Below, piece after piece: positions 60,471 through 64,000 of a stretch of DNA of 64,000 nt. The stretch spans positions 62,001 through 126,000 of the forward strand of contig NZ_WPYP01000003.1 in the NCBI RefSeq assembly GCF_013030985.1. The letters run 5' to 3'. Both the position numbers and the translations under genes were made by a program. The stretch's first letter is position 1. Every line of letters starts with the position of its first letter. This DNA is from Ruegeria arenilitoris. Lineage in GTDB: Bacteria; Pseudomonadota; Alphaproteobacteria; Rhodobacterales; Rhodobacteraceae. The notes under the pieces were generated by a model, which was not told the DNA's origin, made no database searches, and saw only the letters and a list, made by a program, of their open reading frames with translations.

Positions 60471-60794
60471 AAAACCTCGGCCAATGCGGCAGACCTCTTC
60501 GCATCGGAACGGTTCCGTCTGTTCCTTAAGGATATGCGCCAGAAGTATGACGTCATCCTGATCGACACGCCGCCGACCTTGCTGGCCTCTGATGCGCGCC
60601 TGATTGTGCGCAATGCGGATGCGGTGCTGTTGACCGCCAAATGGAACGACACATCCGAACAGGATCTCACCGAAGCCATGCGCCTGTTCTACACCGGCAA
60701 TCAACGTCTGACAGGTTTGATCCTTGGTCAGATCAACGCGCGTGGCGCGCGGCATTACGGTTATTCCTACGGCAACAAATATTACAACAACTAA
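60471..60794 (+). pseudogene. BY-kinase (Wzc/CpsD-type) C-terminal fragment
   Basis: About 107 residues of the cytoplasmic tyrosine kinase domain of an exopolysaccharide chain-length protein: [20 protein letters not shown] with the Walker B Asp, [13 protein letters not shown] and the C-terminal tyrosine cluster [12 protein letters not shown]. The Walker A half and the membrane part are missing; the break coincides with the IS427-like remnant. It shows that the region once held an exopolysaccharide locus. Confidence 0.85.
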
Positions 60795-61576
60795 GGCGCA
60801 CAACCTCAAACTCATATTAAGGTGTTTGATGGAAATCGAGAATTGTTGACGGCACAGTGTTGCATCAAAAATCACCCGAACTATGCCCCCGATGGGTTGT
60901 TCAATCGTACGTCCAAGGCAGAGGTCAATGCAGTGTCTGTGGAATTTGCGCAGGGTGCGACTGGACTTGAAGCGATCATCAACGTTGTCGTCAGAGAAGA
61001 AGCACTAGCCTGCAAAGTCGGAAGTGCAATACTCGATTTGAATGTCTGCTTCGGGCTGCGACCTACCCAATACATCTGCAGCACCTACCTGTTACGGCAA
61101 TGGCGGCTTAGGGTTCTGAGTTCCGCTTCGGCCCCAAAGGAAAATCCTATTGCCAAAAAGGAAAAACAATGGGCGGCGGATCACGTACTGTGCTGCTAAG
61201 CGAAAGCTGCGTGGTGCCGTTCGGCTAAGCTGGAGTGCACGTTGGTTCGGGCTTCGGTAACGAATTGCTGGATGAGTTCCATGGCATCGGTCCATCCAGC
61301 ACGCACTGGCTGAGAGGCCAGATTGCGCTCTCAGGGTATCAGATCCTTGCCCCGAGTGCGCAATTTTTCTGTTCACTTTCGATTCGGAAACGCGGGTCCT
61401 TCCTGCGGGGGTTGGGCCTGTGGGTGGGAAACAGCGCAGAAAACTATTTGTGCGAGCGCTCTGGAATCGTGGCCTACTACTATATCTACCAAAGGCCTTG
61501 GGGGTGAAAAAAAGGTGGATCACCAAGCAAACTTGGTAAAATCATTGAGCAATTATAGTGCTTTATGTGGTTTGTT
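60795..61576. other. Unassigned accessory stretch up to tRNA-Ala
   Basis: About 780 bp. A 125-codon frame (60822-61199, VEFAQGATGLEAIINVVVRE) and a 90-codon frame (61235-61507) exist but neither resembles a known family, and no ribosome site supports them. The sequence may be the remains of a further element. It ends beside tRNA-Ala, a frequent integration site. Confidence 0.4.
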
Positions 61577-61652
<76 letters not shown>

Positions 61653-61796
61653 TTCCAGGTACTGCCGAAGCAGTGGACGGACGTTTATGAGACGGTGGCT
61701 GTGAGTGCAAGTCCAAAAAAATGGAAAATGCCAAAAAGTTTGCGTTCCGCGTCCGGGGGTGGGCATGAGGCGGCGAGAGGCCGCCCCTGACCAGTC

Positions 61797-62123
61797 TTAG
61801 TTTTCATCTTCCGACGACATGTCGGTGATATCGTCCAGCGAGACGTTATCGTTGTCGTCGTCATCGTCGTCCAGCAGATCGTCGTCCAGATCGACGTCGA
61901 CATTGTCGTCATCATCCAGAACCAGATCCTCGGCCGACGCGTCTTTACGCGCTTTGGCCGAGGCGGCGTCTTCCGCATCTGCGGCGATCATCCGGCTTTT
62001 GCCGGTCTCAAGCTCCACGATCTCGCCAGTGTAGGGGCTGATGATCGGGTCCTTGTTCAGGTCGTAAAACCGCTTGCCGGTTGTCGGGCAAACGCGCTTT
62101 ACGCCCCATTCTTCCTTGGGCAT
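61797..62123 (-). CDS. FYDLN-acid family protein (TIGR02300)
   Basis: A 108-residue protein with the family-defining N-terminus EEWGVKRVCPTTGKRFYDLN and a very acidic Asp-rich tail (LDDDDNVDVDLDDDLLDDDD). The family is conserved in alphaproteobacteria; its function is unknown, with a CxxT-type Cys in VCPTTG suggestive of a zinc-ribbon-like head. It is part of the core gene set next to tRNA-Ala. Confidence 0.93.
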   Translation of the reverse strand: MPKEEWGVKRVCPTTGKRFYDLNKDPIISPYTGEIVELETGKSRMIAADAEDAASAKARKDASAEDLVLDDDDNVDVDLDDDLLDDDDDDNDNVSLDDITDMSSEDEN

Positions 62124-62223
62124 GTCAAATCCCCTTGATATCAGGTGAGTCGTAATAACGATTCAGGTCACGTGCCACATGCAGCGGGCACTGTCAAAGC
62201 CTTTGAGCAGGAGAAACAGGCAT

Positions 62224-62919
62224 ATGGGAGATCACGCACTGCCCGGGACGCCTCCGGTGCCGCTGACGTTGCGCAAATCAGCGCGGGCGCGGCGGATCAG
62301 TCTGCGGATTTCCCAACTGGACGGGCGGGTTACGCTGACCTACCCGCAGGGTGTGCCCGAGTCTGAGGCGCTGAGTTTCGCCCGCTCCAAGGAAGAGTGG
62401 ATACGTCAGCATTTGCAGGATCGCCCCGACCCGGCAGTCGTTCAGTTTGGTCAGACAATCCCCATCGAAGGCGTGGAGCGGCGAATCGTTCCTGCAAAAG
62501 GCCGCCGCGTACTATTGCAGGGCGATGAGATCGCCGTGCCCGCAGGAGCCGAGGCACGGCGTCTGGCGCGGTTTCTCAAGGAATTGGCGCGGGACCGTCT
62601 GACCGGGGCCTGTGATGATTACGCGGCGATGCTGGGCCGGTCTTATTCCAGCCTGACCATCCGCGACACCCGATCGCGCTGGGGGTCGTGCAGCTCTGCC
62701 GGGGGGCTGATGTTTTCCTGGAGATTGATCCTCGCCCCGCCTGAGATTCTGCACTATGTCGCCGCGCATGAGGTAGCGCATCTGGCCGAGATGAACCACT
62801 CGCCCGCATTCTGGGCGCAGGTCGAACGGATTTTCGGTGATTACGGCGACCAGAGGCTCTGGTTGCGCGACAACGGGGCGCAGCTGCACCAGTACAGATT
62901 TGATGCCGCGGTTAGTTGA
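62224..62919 (+). CDS. YgjP-like zinc metallopeptidase (DUF45/M48-type)
   Basis: A 231-residue protein from the ATG at 62224 (the frame extends to 62179). It has the YgjP/DUF45 blocks RARRISLRISQLDGRVTLTY near the N-terminus, TRSRWGSCSSAGGLMFSWRL, and the zinc site YVAAHEVAHLAEMNHSPAFW, where HExxH and the downstream His bind metal. Family members are small predicted metal-dependent hydrolases. GAGCAGGAG precedes the start. A GntR-family gene follows 31 bp later. Confidence 0.9.
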   Translation: MGDHALPGTPPVPLTLRKSARARRISLRISQLDGRVTLTYPQGVPESEALSFARSKEEWIRQHLQDRPDPAVVQFGQTIPIEGVERRIVPAKGRRVLLQGDEIAVPAGAEARRLARFLKELARDRLTGACDDYAAMLGRSYSSLTIRDTRSRWGSCSSAGGLMFSWRLILAPPEILHYVAAHEVAHLAEMNHSPAFWAQVERIFGDYGDQRLWLRDNGAQLHQYRFDAAVS

Positions 62920-62930
62920 CCTCGGGTCTT

Positions 62931-62944
62931 TTTGTGATCACAAA
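62931..62944. promoter_or_regulatory. Palindrome TTTGTGATCACAAA before the GntR-family gene
   Basis: A perfect 14-bp inverted repeat ends 6 bp before the start codon at 62951. The core TTGT-N4-ACAA matches the dyads bound by FadR-subfamily GntR proteins. It may also overlap the promoter; autoregulation is inferred. Confidence 0.7.
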
Positions 62945-62950
62945 TTGGGA

Positions 62951-63598
62951 ATGTTGACCACACGACCCTCCGACTCTCACGGCGCGACACATGATCGGGT
63001 GTATCGCACGTTGCGCTCTCGAATCATGCATGGCGAAATGGCGCCGGGGCAGGCGCTGACCCTGCGCGGGATCGGCAAGGAATTCGGTGTTTCGATGACC
63101 CCCGCGCGTGAAGCGGTGCGGCGCTTGGCGGCTGAAGGGGCGTTGTTTCTGTCCACGTCTGGCCGCGTTTCAACGCCCGAGCTGACAAATGACCGGATCG
63201 AGGAATTGGCCGCCCTGCGCGCATTGCTTGAGGTCGAACTGGCCAGCCGCGCTTTGCCGCGTGCGCATATGGCTCTGATCGATAGGTTGCAGAGCATCAA
63301 CATGAATGTGGCCGAGATGGTCACCAAGCGCGATGCTGTCGGATATATCCGAACCAATCTCGAGTTCCACCGCACGCTCTATCTGCGGGCGCAGGCCCCG
63401 GCGATGTTGGCCATTGCGGAAACAGTCTGGCTGCAGTTGGGCCCAACCATGCGCGCGCTCTATGGCAGGTTGCGGCGGACCGATCCTCCGCATAACCACA
63501 AGCTGATCATCGCAGCGTTGCAGGCCGGAGACGAGCCGGGTTTGCGGCTGGCGGTCCGCTCGGATGTGACACAGGGTCTGCGGTTGCTGGTCAGCTAA
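62951..63598 (+). CDS. GntR-family regulator (FadR/FCD type)
   Basis: A 215-residue regulator from the ATG at 62951. The N-terminal winged helix is RVYRTLRSRIMHGEMAPGQALTL and EFGVSMTPAREAVRRLAAEGA; the helical FCD effector domain follows with ELAALRALLEVELA and the metal-ligand pattern DAVGYIRTNLEFHRTLY and NHKLIIAAL. Members sense carboxylates. The frame extends upstream to 62837 but overlaps the peptidase gene; the shorter start sits directly behind the palindrome. Confidence 0.88.
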   Translation: MLTTRPSDSHGATHDRVYRTLRSRIMHGEMAPGQALTLRGIGKEFGVSMTPAREAVRRLAAEGALFLSTSGRVSTPELTNDRIEELAALRALLEVELASRALPRAHMALIDRLQSINMNVAEMVTKRDAVGYIRTNLEFHRTLYLRAQAPAMLAIAETVWLQLGPTMRALYGRLRRTDPPHNHKLIIAALQAGDEPGLRLAVRSDVTQGLRLLVS

Positions 63599-63709
63599 GC
63601 GGCTTGTTGCCGAAGGTCGGAAATTGCCCCTGATTGGCTTTGTCGTTGTGGCCTGAAGATTGGGTCTGGGTTACTCTGGTCCAAATCACAACAAGAGCAG
63701 ATTTCAATC

Positions 63710-64000
63710 ATGATCGATCGACGGATATTTTCACTGGGCCTCGGGTCGGCCTTGCTGACCGCCTGTTCCACCGGTGCCCCAACCAACACGCCCGCCTCGC
63801 GGATGCGACCGGTGCCCAATGCCGGGTGGGACGCCTGGGTTGCAAGTTTCAAGGGCCGGGCGTCGGCGCAAGGGATTTCACAGAACACCCTCAACCTTGC
63901 CTTTCAGGGGTCTGGCTATTTGCCCGAGGTGATCGAGCGCGACCGCAATCAGGTCGAATTCAAACGCTCGCTTGAGGATTATCTGGCGATTGCGGCTTCG
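63710..64000 (+). CDS. Lytic murein transglycosylase-like lipoprotein (cut by window end)
   Basis: The frame is open to the last base. The start at 63710 (ATG) opens a lipoprotein signal peptide with lipobox LLTACS. The mature part WDAWVASFKGRASAQGISQN and VIERDRNQVEFKRSLEDYL matches the N-terminus of MltB-type lytic transglycosylases, where the catalytic Glu lies further on, outside the window. It would be anchored to the outer membrane and cleave peptidoglycan. Confidence 0.82.
   Translation, partial: MIDRRIFSLGLGSALLTACSTGAPTNTPASRMRPVPNAGWDAWVASFKGRASAQGISQNTLNLAFQGSGYLPEVIERDRNQVEFKRSLEDYLAIAAS

Noticed and set aside
60822..61199. A 125-codon frame as a gene
   Set aside because: No ribosome site, no recognisable homology, and it lies in IS-rich DNA with competing frames.

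Overview
The window looks like a chromosomal segment of a marine alphaproteobacterium of the Rhodobacterales (Roseobacter group). The support is the gene families and their arrangement: TRAP and tripartite tricarboxylate (TTT) transporters, a sulfoacetate-type sauST pair, BCCT uptake, a FYDLN-acid protein, a LuxI synthase, and moderately high GC with tightly overlapping operons. This is inference from gene content; no rRNA is present.

Bases 1-14166 hold two co-oriented transcription units. The first (426-9926) encodes a TRAP transporter, a QsuB-like fusion protein, a shikimate/quinate dehydrogenase-like protein, a citryl-CoA-lyase-like protein, two Gfo/Idh/MocA oxidoreductases and an unrecognised protein. 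The second (10081-14166) encodes a TIM-barrel isomerase-like protein, a CoA-acylating aldehyde dehydrogenase and a ThDP enzyme. The same 17-bp palindrome lies before both, so they are probably one regulon. The mix recalls quinate/shikimate and inositol catabolism but matches neither. In the QsuB-like protein three of four expected metal ligands of the dehydratase domain are replaced (Met134, Asn165, Ala239), while the C-terminal oxygen-chelate triad is intact. This is the best candidate here for an undescribed pathway.

Bases 14167-30000 hold a decayed serine-recombinase fragment beside a tRNA-Met, an alpha/beta hydrolase, a BCCT carrier, a reverse-strand FAD oxidase / ALDH / DapA-family operon with a divergent GlxA-type regulator, and an aspartate 4-decarboxylase with two AspT-type antiporters. 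Bases 30000-40650 hold an ATP-grasp gene cut by an IS fragment, then a LacI regulator divergent from TctA-TctB-TctC and SauS-SauT (sulfoacetate uptake and conversion to sulfoacetaldehyde), an SHMT-like enzyme and a LysR regulator.

Bases 40650-61500 are accessory DNA. There is a decayed prophage-like or integrative element (integrase with one in-frame TGA, Xre switch with two operators, AlpA protein, frameshifted replication-type gene). It is followed by a sulfotransferase, two glycine-rich secreted proteins with a membrane-anchored LuxR-type regulator, an orphan LuxI with a 26-bp palindrome upstream, an LpxR-like outer-membrane protein, and two large RTX exoproteins (one glycosidase-like, one with a dockerin-like EF-hand segment). 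Remnants of at least four IS types lie in this stretch. Two exact 18-bp IS ends in inverted orientation (49576-49593 and 60211-60228) bracket the luxI/RTX block. Bases 61577-64000 return to core genes: tRNA-Ala, a FYDLN-acid protein, a YgjP-like metallopeptidase, an apparently autoregulated GntR protein and the start of a lytic transglycosylase lipoprotein.
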